Source: Plantactinospora soyae
GTDB taxonomy: Bacteria > Actinomycetota > Actinomycetes > Mycobacteriales > Micromonosporaceae
NCBI RefSeq assembly: GCF_014874095.1
Contig: NZ_JADBEB010000001.1
Span: 7,502,001-7,566,000, forward strand
DNA length: 64,000 bases
Direction of reading: 5' to 3'
The notes under the pieces were generated by a model. That model saw only the letters and a list, made by a program, of their open reading frames with translations, was not told where the DNA came from and did no database searches. The position numbers and the translations under genes are program-made. Numbering within the stretch: position 1 is the stretch's first letter; the number at the start of each line of letters is the position of its first letter. Shown here in pieces: positions 57,201 through 64,000 of the stretch.

Positions 57201-59048
57201 CTTCCGGCCCGGGTCAGCGTGGTCGGCTGCGACCTCGGCGACCGGTCGCAGGTCGACGCGCTGGTCGCCGCCTGCCGGCCGGGCCTGACCGCCGTGTTCC
57301 ACCTCGCCGGTCTGCTCGACGACGGCGTACTCACCGCCATGTCGCCGGAGCGGATCGCCGCCGTACTCGCGCCGAAGGCAGATGCCGCCTGGCACCTGCA
57401 CGAGGCCACCCGGGGGCTCGGGCTCGCGGCCTTCGTGACGTACTCCTCGGCGTCCGGGGTGCTCGGTCGGCCGGGTCAGGCCAACTACGCGGCCGCGAAC
57501 GCGTTCCTGGACGCGCTGGCGCAGCATCGCACCGCCCGGGGATTGCCGGCGCAGTCGCTGGCCTGGGGCCTCTGGGAAACCGACGACGACACCGCCGGCA
57601 TGGCCGGTAGGGCGGTGACCTACACGGCCCGTCGGCAGCTGACCGACGGCGGGATCCGGGCGCTCACCGTGGCACAGGGCACCGCGCTGCTCGACCGGGC
57701 GCTGCGCACCCCCGAGCCGGTGCTCGTCCCGCTCCTGCTGGACCTGCCGGCGTTGGCCGGCGCCGCCGTACCGCCGATCCTCAGCGCGCTGGTGCCGGCC
57801 GCCCCGGACGGCGCCACCACCGGAGCCGCCGACGACGCGCGTGCCGCGTGGCGTGCGACCCTGGCCGGAGTGCCGGCGGCGGACCGGAAGGCGACCCTGT
57901 CGACCCTGGTCCGGGCGGAGGTCGCCGCCGTGCTGGGCTTCGCGGACGCGGCGTCGTGGGACGCGGAGCGACACTTCACCGAGCTGGGCCTCGACTCACT
58001 CGCCGCGGTCCAGTTGCGCAACCGGCTCAGCACGTCCGCCGGGGTACGCCTGGAAGCGACGATCGCCCTCGATCATCCGACCCTGCCGGAACTCACCGCA
58101 CACCTGTACCCGCTGCTGACCGAGGCGCTCTCCACCGGGGCGACGCCGATCGACGACGCGCCGACCGGGGCGACGGGCGAGGCGCCGCCGACCGGCGAGC
58201 GGATCGTGTCGGACCGGTTCACCGCGATCTACCACCGGGTCATCCGTGACCAGGGTGTGTCGGAGGCGATGGCGCTGCGGTACCTCGCCTCGTACGGGCT
58301 GCCGACGTTCACCGCCGCGCAGCGGGCGCGGCACGCCATCCCACCCGTACGCCTGGCCGAGGGTGACCCGCGCGGGCCGGTCCTGCTGTTCCTGCCCGGC
58401 TATCTCGCGCTCTCCGATCCGACCCCGGTCGGGCTGGTCCGGGCGCTCGCCGACGAATTCGACCTGCACATACTCGTCAATCCCGGCTTCGGTGCCCGCC
58501 GCGACGTCCCGGACAGCGTCGCCACGCTGGCCACCCTGCACGCCGACACGGTCCGTACCCTCGCCGGCGACCGGCCGGTGGTTCTCGTCGGCGAGTGCAC
58601 CGGCGGCGGAGTCGCGCACGCCCTCGCCGGGCAGCTCGTGACCGACGGCGCCCCGCCGGTCGGCGTGATCCTCATCGACAGCCACCTCGGCCCGGCCGGC
58701 CGGGACGACAGGCGTGCGCTGGCGCTGGTGGCGGCGGATCGCAACCGCCCGGCGGAGCTGTTCCACGGCTTCTTCTCGGACGCCACGATGATCGCCGGCG
58801 GCGCGTACGTACGGATCTTCGACGGCTGGCAGCCGCAGGCGTCACCGGTACCCACGCTGCTGCTGCGCGCCGTTCCGACCCGGGAGATGCGGGACGCCGA
58901 CCCCGGCGGGGACTGGTCGCCGCACTGGCCGCTACCGCACGAGGTCGTCGACATTCCCGGCGACCACTACACGATGGTCAGCGAGGACGCCGGGACGACC
59001 GCGACCGCCATCCGCGGCTGGATCCGCGACCTGCACGCGGCCCGGTAG
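51231..59048 (+). CDS. Single-module type I polyketide synthase: AL-ACP-KS-AT-DH-KR-ACP-TE
   Basis: The 2605-residue protein starts at GTG 51231 after GAGGATCAGG. An acyl-adenylating loading domain has A3 [11 protein letters not shown] (near 188) and Lys in TSGKPRR (about 512). ACP1 has Ser in LGMTSM. The KS has Cys in DTACSSS and both His ([15 protein letters not shown]). AT has GHSIG (near 1261) and HAFHS (near 1360), the malonyl-CoA pattern. DH starts at His 1558, with [10 protein letters not shown] where HxxxGxxxxP is usual, but LLDAALHA and FRYGPAF are kept. KR has GGTGALG, LDD (B type) and [11 protein letters not shown]2 has LGLDSL. The TE carries GECTGGG with Cys 2456 as nucleophile and a C-terminal GDHYTMV His. 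One condensation gives a short reduced or unsaturated acyl product. Confidence 0.95.
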   Translation: MRDVWDVEGQRHTTAAERDVITPIPLLLRDNARRYADRTAYADDRRAVTWGELERRTGRLGAGLGVERGARVAFCLDGGVDLVEVLLAAVRATAVGVPLSPHCTEGELAALLADCEPAVLVIDERRLDQVARVVAGRRPVRLVVAGAGPLPDGARRLSDLTDDGDDPGEPVGDAPDDLSLDEPAFMLYTSGTTGAAKGAVSTQRAALWSAVSCYGPVLRLTSDDRLLWPLPMAHSFAHSFCVLGVTVAGASARIVSEPAPATVARLLGEAAPTVVAGVPVTYRQLLDADLPAVSSLRICLTAGAVSDPKLRADVEARLGVPLLDCYGSTETCGMIAVEPVAGPRTRGTSGPPAPGVELRLVDPATGRAAAPDADGEVWVRGPNLMLGYHGRPQATAEVLRDGWYRTGDLGRIDPHGHLSLVGRVGDLIIRGGTNVDPAEIEQTLRGLPEVADAAVVARAHPLLGEVPVAFVVSADPAGLTDPADLLRACARALSAHKVPEEIVFTPVIPRTTSGKPRRRLLREALAAGTSPETTARFDGLTAGERRAALADLVRAEVAAICGPVADLATAFADLGMTSMAAMTVWHRLSLRTGLRLPTTVLWDQPSPAALVTYLDGRFSGGAAATVARRPRAATEPVAIVAVGCRYPGGVRSPEQLWRLVDDGADATSEFPTDRGWDVEALYDADPDRIGTTYTRRGGFLHDAADFDPAFFGISPREALATDPQHRLLLEVAWEVFERAGIPAPRLRDSDTGVFVGLMHADYASRLSAHELESHLGIGSAGSVASGRIAYVFGLRGPTMTIDTACSSSLVAMDLAAKSLRSGECSLALAGGVTVMATPGPFLAFSRQRGLAPDGRCRSFAAGADGTAWAEGTGLVLLERLADARRHGHPVLAILRGSAVNSDGASNGLTAPNGESQRDLIRLALADADLEGADVDVVEGHGTGTRLGDPIEAAAVLDTYGQDRQQPVWLGSVKSNLGHTQAAAGVAGVIKMIEAMRHQKLPRSLYADEPSPYVDWTAGAVRLLDTARPWPAQGRPRRAAVSSFGIGGTNAHVIIEEPTAGVATSAVGAASDVDSGTEATGASPPARASGWGSPPWLLSGADEAGLRAYAGRLAGALPDASPLDVAYSLATGRTALGHRAAVRAGHVEAVRDLARGVPNTGVRRAVARRDPRLAFLFTGQGAQRLGMGDELAAAFPRFAEAYDAVCAAFTPHLDRPLRSVVDGTDAELLDRTDYAQPALFAYEVALHALYQACGVRPDHLAGHSIGELVAAHVAGVLSLPDAARLVAARGRLMAALPPGGAMVAVRATEGEVEKLLADGAGPVGLAAVNGPDSVVLSGAENAVTELVARLGRRANRLRVSHAFHSPLLDPMLADFRAVAESVTYHRPSVPVVSGLTGRPDPDALRSAEYWVRHARETVRYADTVGWLDGAGTSAYLEVGPDAVLAVLAERCVAADSDAVFVPGLRSGSTEVTGLLDALTTLHLHGVPVDWLPAYAGSGARRCDLPTYPFQRQRYWLDATPPAVVASHPMLGDPQPAADGPQVRHSGVLAATRLPWLTDHVIGDDVVVPAAALAELAFQAAGAGSGAVRLAELTISTPLVLAGPVDVQVVVDAPDQTGDRPLTIWARQDGSRGPWSRHATATVTAPTGRARATPTDWPPPAARPVAVDYARLGAAGFRYGPAFRLVTGLWQDADTVYAELTLPADGAGAGRYGLHPALLDAALHASLLAEPPDRLRVPFTFSGVELHTRGATAARVVLSRIGPDEVRLTVDDPLGRPVATIDSLVTREIDAATAARTTARRALHRLDWVPAPTAGNGGPYELYRPAAPADGDPPARVRALLGSTLHRLTDWLDADRPGRLVVVTERATGADPDPAMAAVWGLVGSAQSEHPGRYGVVDLCGTPASEAALERAAALAEPRLAVHGGSIVAPRLVPSIAADGPAPALDPDGTVLITGGTGALGAILARHLVAEYGVRHLVLASRRGDPPSWADELPARVSVVGCDLGDRSQVDALVAACRPGLTAVFHLAGLLDDGVLTAMSPERIAAVLAPKADAAWHLHEATRGLGLAAFVTYSSASGVLGRPGQANYAAANAFLDALAQHRTARGLPAQSLAWGLWETDDDTAGMAGRAVTYTARRQLTDGGIRALTVAQGTALLDRALRTPEPVLVPLLLDLPALAGAAVPPILSALVPAAPDGATTGAADDARAAWRATLAGVPAADRKATLSTLVRAEVAAVLGFADAASWDAERHFTELGLDSLAAVQLRNRLSTSAGVRLEATIALDHPTLPELTAHLYPLLTEALSTGATPIDDAPTGATGEAPPTGERIVSDRFTAIYHRVIRDQGVSEAMALRYLASYGLPTFTAAQRARHAIPPVRLAEGDPRGPVLLFLPGYLALSDPTPVGLVRALADEFDLHILVNPGFGARRDVPDSVATLATLHADTVRTLAGDRPVVLVGECTGGGVAHALAGQLVTDGAPPVGVILIDSHLGPAGRDDRRALALVAADRNRPAELFHGFFSDATMIAGGAYVRIFDGWQPQASPVPTLLLRAVPTREMRDADPGGDWSPHWPLPHEVVDIPGDHYTMVSEDAGTTATAIRGWIRDLHAAR

Positions 59049-59059
59049 CCGCCGGGCCG
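59038..59059. terminator. Bidirectional terminator at the PKS stop
   Basis: CGGCCCGG (59038-59045) pairs with CCGGGCCG (59052-59059) over a 6-nt loop that contains the PKS stop codon. It separates convergent PKS and efflux genes. Confidence 0.55.
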
Positions 59060-59084
59060 ACCCCGGCGACCGAGTCCCACGAGC

Positions 59085-60293
59085 TCAGCTGGAGAGCGCC
59101 TCGGTCGGGGCCAGCCGGGCCGCGCGGCGGGCCGGGTAGAGCCCGGCGAGTGCACCGATGACGATCGACGCCAACACGCCACCCAGCAGCGCCTGCCCCG
59201 GCAGGGTTGTGGGCCAACCGCGACTGATCGCGTATCCAAGGCTGATGCCGACCCCCAGCAGCACGCCGACGGTACCGCCGAGCAGGGACAGGACGATGGA
59301 CTCGGTGAGGAACTGCAGTCGTACCTGACGACGGCTGGCGCCGATCGCACGGCGTAGTCCGATCTCCTGGCGGCGCTCCAGAACGGAGATCACCATCGTG
59401 TTCGCCACCCCGACCCCGCCCACCAGCAGCGCGACCGCGCCGAGCCCGAGAAAGAGCCCGTTGAACGTCGATTTGGCGGCGAGTTGGGCGGTGAGCGCGT
59501 CCGACGGCCGGCTGACCGCGACATCCTGCGGGTTCTCGGGGTTGACTGTCCGGCCGAGGAGTTCCTGCACGGTCCGCACGTCCTCGTCGGCCGAGCGTTC
59601 GTACAGCCTCGACGGGTGGCCGTCGAAGTCGAACAGCCGCTGGGCGATGGGCCAGCCGATGAGCACGGCCCGGTCGATCTCCGGGGCGAAGGCGACCGGG
59701 TCGAGTACTCCGCTGACCACGAACCAGTGGCCGCCGACGTACACTCGGATGCCTGGCTGGTCCACGCCGAGCCGGAGCGCGGCGACGGCACCGAGCGCGA
59801 CGGCCGGATATTCCGCCGTCGCCGGGGTGAGGAAATCTCCCGACCGCATCGTCCCGTCCAGCGTGCCCAGCAGGTCGAGCCGGGTGGCGAGCACCGCGAT
59901 CCCGCCGGACTCCTGGGCCGGAATCCGGTCCGTTCGCCGAACGGTGGCGCCGGGTACGGTGCCGACCGCCGAGACCGAACGGACGGCGGGGATCCGGGCG
60001 ACCATGGTGATCGACTCGGCGGGCAGCTGGGTGTTCTCGCCGAACAGCGTCTGGCCCGCCTGCACGGTCAGCAGGTTGGTGCCGAGCCGATCGATCTGTT
60101 CGAGCAGCTCGGCCCGGCTCGCCGCGCCGATGCCGAGGACCGCCACCATGGCGGCGACGCCGATGCTGATGCCGAGCGCGGACAGGGCCGCGCGCAGCGG
60201 CCGCCCCCGGACCCCGAGCAGACCTTCCCGGACGAGGTCCCGCCCGGCGAGTCGGGCCGGTGTGGGCAGTGCCGGCAGGTTCGGATCGCTCAT
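59085..60293 (-). CDS. MacB-like FtsX-family ABC permease
   Basis: The 402-residue permease starts at ATG 60293, overlapping the ATPase stop (TGATG). An N-terminal helix (LRAALSALGISIGVAAMVAV) is followed by a large periplasmic-type MacB_PCD domain (about 60-260) and three C-terminal helices with the FtsX signature (VLLVGGVGVANTMVISVLER, RRQEIGLRRAIGASRRQVR). MacB systems export macrolides, peptides or lipids. It is the last gene in the operon. Since it lies beside the PKS, product export is possible, though such cassettes also occur alone. Confidence 0.9.
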   Translation of the reverse strand: MSDPNLPALPTPARLAGRDLVREGLLGVRGRPLRAALSALGISIGVAAMVAVLGIGAASRAELLEQIDRLGTNLLTVQAGQTLFGENTQLPAESITMVARIPAVRSVSAVGTVPGATVRRTDRIPAQESGGIAVLATRLDLLGTLDGTMRSGDFLTPATAEYPAVALGAVAALRLGVDQPGIRVYVGGHWFVVSGVLDPVAFAPEIDRAVLIGWPIAQRLFDFDGHPSRLYERSADEDVRTVQELLGRTVNPENPQDVAVSRPSDALTAQLAAKSTFNGLFLGLGAVALLVGGVGVANTMVISVLERRQEIGLRRAIGASRRQVRLQFLTESIVLSLLGGTVGVLLGVGISLGYAISRGWPTTLPGQALLGGVLASIVIGALAGLYPARRAARLAPTEALSS

Positions 60294-60979
60294 CACCCTG
60301 CCTCCGATCGCCGCACGTCGGCCCTGATCCGCCCATCGAGGATCTCGACCCTGCGAGGCATACTCTCTGCCACCTCCCGATCGTGGGTGACGACGGCGAT
60401 CGTCGTCCCCTGCGCGTTGAGGTCGCGCAGCAGCCGTAACACGCCGGCGCCGGAGACGCTGTCCAGGCTGCCGGTCGGCTCGTCGGCCAGGACGATCGAG
60501 GGCTGGCTGATCACCGCTCGGGCAATCGCCACCCGTTGACGCTCCCCGATGGACAGCTGGGTGGGGCGGTGGGTGAGTCGGTGTCCGAGCCCGACCCGGG
60601 TCAGTGCCGATGCGGCCCGCCGGAGCCGTTGCCCGACCGGCACACCGTGGTACAGCAGCCCGGTCGCCACGTTCTCGACCGCGCTCAGGTGCGGAGTCAG
60701 GAAGAACTGTTGGAAGACGAAGCCGATCCAGTTCGCCCGTACGGCGGCGAGCTGCCGGTCGTTGAGTCGGGCCGCGTCGTGCCCCAGTACCTGTACGGTG
60801 CCGGCGCTGGGCCGGTCCAGCGTGCCCATCAGGTGCAGGAGGGTGGTCTTGCCGGACCCCGAGGGGCCGACGATGGCGAGCAGCTCGCCTGGGGCGATAC
60901 GCAGGGACGCGTCGGTCAGCGCCCGCACACCACCCCGATACGTCCGGCAGACTCCGGACAGGGCGAGGACGGGGATCAC
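60293..60979 (-). CDS. MacB-type ABC transporter ATPase
   Basis: The 228-residue ATPase has Walker [11 protein letters not shown]-loop [18 protein letters not shown], signature LSIGERQRV and Walker [13 protein letters not shown], all typical of the MacB/LolD group. GTG 60979 overlaps the stop of the adaptor gene by 4 nt, and its own stop overlaps the permease start. Confidence 0.9.
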   Translation of the reverse strand: MIPVLALSGVCRTYRGGVRALTDASLRIAPGELLAIVGPSGSGKTTLLHLMGTLDRPSAGTVQVLGHDAARLNDRQLAAVRANWIGFVFQQFFLTPHLSAVENVATGLLYHGVPVGQRLRRAASALTRVGLGHRLTHRPTQLSIGERQRVAIARAVISQPSIVLADEPTGSLDSVSGAGVLRLLRDLNAQGTTIAVVTHDREVAESMPRRVEILDGRIRADVRRSEAG

Positions 60980-62169
60980 GGTGCGGGCACCTCGATCCTC
61001 ATCCCCTCGACCAGGCCGTCGCCGCTCACTTCCACCTGGCCGTCGGCGAACGCACCGGGCCGAACCGGGAGCAGGCGCGGATCCGCGGTACCGTCGACGA
61101 CCTCGACGGCGTACCCGCCCTCGGGATGGGCCACCAACGCGGTCACCGGTACGGCCAGCACGCCCCGGCGCATCGCGAGGGTGAAGCCGACGGTCACCGG
61201 AGCGTGGTCCAACCGGCCGGCGGCGGACGGGTCGCCCAGCCTTATCTCGACGGGGATCGTCGCGTTCTGTACGGCCTGACCGGGCTGCCCCTGACCGGCC
61301 GCACCGTCGGTGTCGGCATCCCCGCTGGAGGTGGCCACGGTACCGATGCCGGCGATCACCCCGCTCGTCGAGCCACCGGTCGGCAGCTCGACGACCACCT
61401 CGGCGCCCTCGACCGCGAGCTGCTGCTTCGCCGCGGGAAGGTCCACCGCGACCACTCGGCGGGTGCCGGTCGCCAGCAGCACGTTCCCCTGCGCGGGTCG
61501 GCCGAGCAGGCCGGGAACGCTGCCGACCCGGATCGCGTCCGGGGTGACGACGACCATCGCCGGGGTCACCACGCCGGTGCGGGGCAGCCGGGCGTCTTCC
61601 TGCCAGCGCCGCACGGCGGCCCGGGTCGCCTCGGTGAAGCGGTTGTCGACCGTCATGCCCCGGTAGCCGAGCGCCGCGAGGTTGCGTTCCACCGCCAGCA
61701 CGTCCGCCCCGTTCGACACTCCGACCCGCAGGTCCCGCCAGAGCGGGGTCGGTCCGTAGAAGAGCCGGACGAGTCGGCCGTCGACCCCGTACACCTGTTG
61801 TCCCCGCCGGATCTCCCGCCCCGGCGCGGGTAGCCAGGTCAGTACGCCGCCGCTGCCGGCGATCGGGTACGACCCGGCGTACCGCAGCGTGCCGTCTACC
61901 CGCTCGCGCTCGATCAGGTCGGTGCGCTGCACGGTGGCGACGGCGCCGGGCGTGGCGGGCCGCTCAGCGGCCTGCCGTGGCGACTGCCGGACGACCAGGA
62001 TGGCGGCGGTGGCGGCGACCACGGCCGCCGTACCGGCCGCCATCCACCAGCCCGTACGCCGGGACAACCGCGCCGACTGTCTCGACGTGTCCTCCCAGTC
62101 GGTGGAGGTGACCGGCTGCTCGGCCTGGTCCACGGCGTCGGGACCCTCCGCCGATACCTCTCGGCTCAC
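60976..62169 (-). CDS. Membrane-anchored efflux adaptor (MacA-like) with peptidoglycan-binding domain
   Basis: The 397-residue protein begins at GTG 62169, overlapping the upstream stop. One N-terminal helix ([20 protein letters not shown]) is followed by an adaptor barrel/lipoyl region ([34 protein letters not shown]). A peptidoglycan-binding_1 motif ([34 protein letters not shown]) and a C-terminal beta-domain ([20 protein letters not shown]) follow. This is the Gram-positive counterpart of MacA, placed between lipoprotein and ATPase genes. Confidence 0.85.
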   Translation of the reverse strand: MSREVSAEGPDAVDQAEQPVTSTDWEDTSRQSARLSRRTGWWMAAGTAAVVAATAAILVVRQSPRQAAERPATPGAVATVQRTDLIERERVDGTLRYAGSYPIAGSGGVLTWLPAPGREIRRGQQVYGVDGRLVRLFYGPTPLWRDLRVGVSNGADVLAVERNLAALGYRGMTVDNRFTEATRAAVRRWQEDARLPRTGVVTPAMVVVTPDAIRVGSVPGLLGRPAQGNVLLATGTRRVVAVDLPAAKQQLAVEGAEVVVELPTGGSTSGVIAGIGTVATSSGDADTDGAAGQGQPGQAVQNATIPVEIRLGDPSAAGRLDHAPVTVGFTLAMRRGVLAVPVTALVAHPEGGYAVEVVDGTADPRLLPVRPGAFADGQVEVSGDGLVEGMRIEVPAP

Positions 62170-62684
62170 CGTGGGGCGCCAGCGGGGCTGGAACCGTGGA
62201 CGCCCGGCTTGCCCTTGCCCATCTGCGCCAGGCATTCGTTGGTGTCGCTCTTGAACTTGACCGGATCGCTGTTCACCCGGGGCGCGATCGCACGGTCCGG
62301 CTGCGGGTCCGGTACGTCGTAGCCACGGGCCCGCAGGCACTGCGCCAGCTTGAGCGCGTCGTCCATGGCCTGTGGGTTCTCCTGCTTGAGGTCCTGCTGC
62401 GGGGCGTGCTGCCGGCACGCCTCCTTGGCGGCCGTCATCTTCGCGTCGTCCTTGCCGCCATCGGTGTCCGCCCCGGCGGCGGGACTCTGGCCCGGGTCCG
62501 GAACGTTGACGCCCTGTTCCCGCATGCATTGCGCCCAGCGCAGCATCCGGTCGTCGACACTCGTGGTGACGGGCGCCCCGGCCGGGCCGCCCCCGCTGTT
62601 GTCGCTCCCGCCGCAGCCGGCAAGCACGAGCGTCGCCACGGACGCCAGCACGATCCCGGTCGTCGATGGAAGTCTCATCACCAT
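62166..62684 (-). CDS. Lipoprotein of unknown function, first gene of the efflux operon
   Basis: The 172-residue protein starts at ATG 62684, with GAGAGGA 5 nt upstream. The lipobox LVLAGCGGS predicts lipidation. The mature part has two similar Cys-containing segments, LRWAQCMREQGVNVPDPG and LKLAQCLRARGYDVPDPQ, an internal duplication seen in actinobacterial lipoproteins next to MacAB-like systems. It is probably a periplasmic-face sensor or substrate binder. It is divergent from the two-component system. Confidence 0.85.
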   Translation of the reverse strand: MVMRLPSTTGIVLASVATLVLAGCGGSDNSGGGPAGAPVTTSVDDRMLRWAQCMREQGVNVPDPGQSPAAGADTDGGKDDAKMTAAKEACRQHAPQQDLKQENPQAMDDALKLAQCLRARGYDVPDPQPDRAIAPRVNSDPVKFKSDTNECLAQMGKGKPGVHGSSPAGAPR

Positions 62685-62843
62685 CACGTCCTCTCGTTCG
62701 GGCGTTTCGGCCACCGTGGCCCGCCCAGACGCCAGGTGTAGCAAAGCGGACGTTGCGTCCCGGTTTCCTGCCGTGATAACTGGGACGAAACGTGCCGCGA
62801 CATAGCATGACCACAGGTGTCATGGCGCATCGGAGGGTTTTTC

Positions 62844-63497
62844 ATGCGGGTACTGGTGGCCGAGGACGAACGGGTACTTGCCGACTATGTGGCCGAGGGC
62901 CTGCGCCGCCGGTCGATGGCGGTCGACGTGGCCTACGACGGCATCGGTGCGCGGGATCGACTCGCGTACAACGACTACGACGTACTGGTGCTGGATCGCG
63001 ACCTGCCGGGGATACACGGCGACGACGTCTGCCGTGAACTGGTCCGCGAGGGCGCCCGAACCCGGATCCTGATGCTCACCGCCGCCGGGGCGGTGCGGGA
63101 TCGGGTGGAGGGGCTCGGGATCGGGGCCGACGACTACCTGGCCAAGCCGTTCGACTACGCGGAACTGGTGGCCCGGGTCCAGGCGCTGGGGCGCCGCGCC
63201 CAGCCGGCGGTACCGCCGGTGCTGCAACGGCAGGGAGTCATGCTCGACAGTGCCCGGATGCAGGCCTTTCGCGACGGGGTCTACCTGCCACTGTCCCGCA
63301 AGGAGTTCGCCGTCCTGGAGGTCCTGATGCGGGCGGGTGGAACGGTGGTCAGCACCAGCGAGCTGCTGGAACGCGCCTGGGACGAGAACGCGGACCCGTT
63401 CACCAGCGCGGTTCGGGTCACGATGAGCAAGTTGCGGGCGAAGCTGGGCGAGCCCAACGTCATCGAGACCGTCGCCGGCGCCGGCTATCGCATCTAG
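62844..63497 (+). CDS. OmpR-family response regulator
   Basis: The 217-residue regulator starts at ATG 62844 after GGAGGG. The receiver domain has the acidic pair VAEDER, phospho-acceptor Asp in VLVLDRDLPG, Thr in MLTAAG and Lys in YLAKPF. The winged helix follows (LSRKEFAVLEVLMRAGG, SAVRVTMSKLRAKLG, VETVAGAGYRI-type end). The kinase gene is 4 nt downstream. The divergent efflux operon is the likely target. Confidence 0.95.
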   Translation: MRVLVAEDERVLADYVAEGLRRRSMAVDVAYDGIGARDRLAYNDYDVLVLDRDLPGIHGDDVCRELVREGARTRILMLTAAGAVRDRVEGLGIGADDYLAKPFDYAELVARVQALGRRAQPAVPPVLQRQGVMLDSARMQAFRDGVYLPLSRKEFAVLEVLMRAGGTVVSTSELLERAWDENADPFTSAVRVTMSKLRAKLGEPNVIETVAGAGYRI

Positions 63498-63501
63498 CGC
63501 C

Positions 63502-64000
63502 ATGGCCAGACTCCTGCCGATCCTCCTGCGTCGCCCACGACCGACTGTCCGGGCACGCCTCGCCGCCCTGTACGGCGGGCTCTTCCTGGCCACCGGTACG
63601 ACGCTGGTGGCGATCGTGTACCTGCTGCTGCGCAAGCTCGTCTACGCCAAGCACCACCGCATGATGCTGTCGGAGGAGGCGAAGCGCAGCCTGGCGGCCG
63701 AGAAGACGCCGGGCAAGACGCCGTCCACGAGTGGCGCCGAGGCCCAGCTGAATGACCTTGCCCAGGCCACCGCGGACGTCCGCGACGAGATGCTACGCAA
63801 CCTGTTGATCGTCTCCGTGGTCTCACTGGCCGTGCTGGCGTTGCTGACGGTGCTGCTGAGCTGGTGGCTCGTCGGCCGGGCACTTCGGCCACTGCGCCGG
63901 ATCGTCGCGACCGCCCGCCGGCTGTCCGTGGAGAACCTCGACGAGCGGATCGCGCTCTCCGGTCCCGACGACGAACTGAAGGAACTCGCCGACACCTTCG
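63502..64000 (+). CDS. Sensor histidine kinase, cut by window edge
   Basis: ATG 63502 follows the response regulator by 4 nt. The visible 166 residues include an N-terminal helix (ALYGGLFLATGTTLVAIVYL), a short extracytoplasmic loop, a second helix (LIVSVVSLAVLALLTVLLSW) and a HAMP domain (LVGRALRPLRRIVATARRLS, VENLDERIALSGPDDELKEL). The His-phosphotransfer and ATPase domains lie beyond the window. Confidence 0.9.
   Translation, partial: MARLLPILLRRPRPTVRARLAALYGGLFLATGTTLVAIVYLLLRKLVYAKHHRMMLSEEAKRSLAAEKTPGKTPSTSGAEAQLNDLAQATADVRDEMLRNLLIVSVVSLAVLALLTVLLSWWLVGRALRPLRRIVATARRLSVENLDERIALSGPDDELKELADTF

Overview
The window is high-GC actinobacterial DNA. GTG starts, purine-rich Shine-Dalgarno sites, ROK and LacI regulators, a SARP-type activator, a modular PKS and several secreted CBM2 proteins point to a plant-polymer-degrading actinomycete, most likely of the Micromonosporaceae. 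The family is my inference; no rRNA or tRNA gene is visible to confirm it.

Region 1 (1-11.1 kb) is an accessory zone. It starts with a secreted S1 protease cut by the window edge. An IS6-family element follows, inserted next to the tail of an IS256-family transposase. An ABC-F antibiotic-resistance-type ATPase has a structured leader with a tiny upstream ORF. Fragments of IS110 and IS5-type transposases come next, then an ArsR-SRPBCC pair with a long perfect palindrome, a truncated GNAT gene, an LAxTG-anchored surface protein and two membrane proteins.

Region 2 (11.3-16 kb) holds a class C beta-lactamase-like hydrolase divergent from a 1048-residue SARP/NB-ARC regulator.

Region 3 (16-25.7 kb) is one minus-strand operon: family 5 solute-binding lipoprotein, permease, fused permease-ATPase, ATPase, ROK repressor and GH2 beta-galactosidase. 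It reads as beta-galactoside oligosaccharide uptake and cleavage.

Region 4 (26-31 kb) is mixed: an acyltransferase, a secreted DNase I-fold phosphodiesterase, three small ORFs, and a methyltransferase with a divergent MerR regulator.

Region 5 (31-48.5 kb) looks like a rhamnogalacturonan/arabinan utilisation locus. It contains an ECF sigma factor fused to a zinc anti-sigma-like motif and an AbfB (CBM42) domain. It also has a PL11-like rhamnogalacturonan lyase overlapping a PcRGLX/YetA-type exo-lyase, a divergent DUF2264 protein, a LacI regulator with matching operators, and a secreted beta-helix protein. CBM2 proteins with GH43, DUF6055 and SGNH esterase modules complete it. These genes could act together: secreted enzymes open the polymer, transporters import fragments, and sugar-responsive regulators control expression.

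Region 6 (48.5-51 kb) has an ArsR-VOC pair, a secreted seven-repeat RCC1 protein and an IS1380-like fragment.

Region 7 (51.2-64 kb) has a stand-alone AL-ACP-KS-AT-DH-KR-ACP-TE polyketide synthase whose thioesterase has cysteine at the nucleophile position. A convergent MacAB-like efflux operon and a divergent two-component system follow; the kinase runs off the window.
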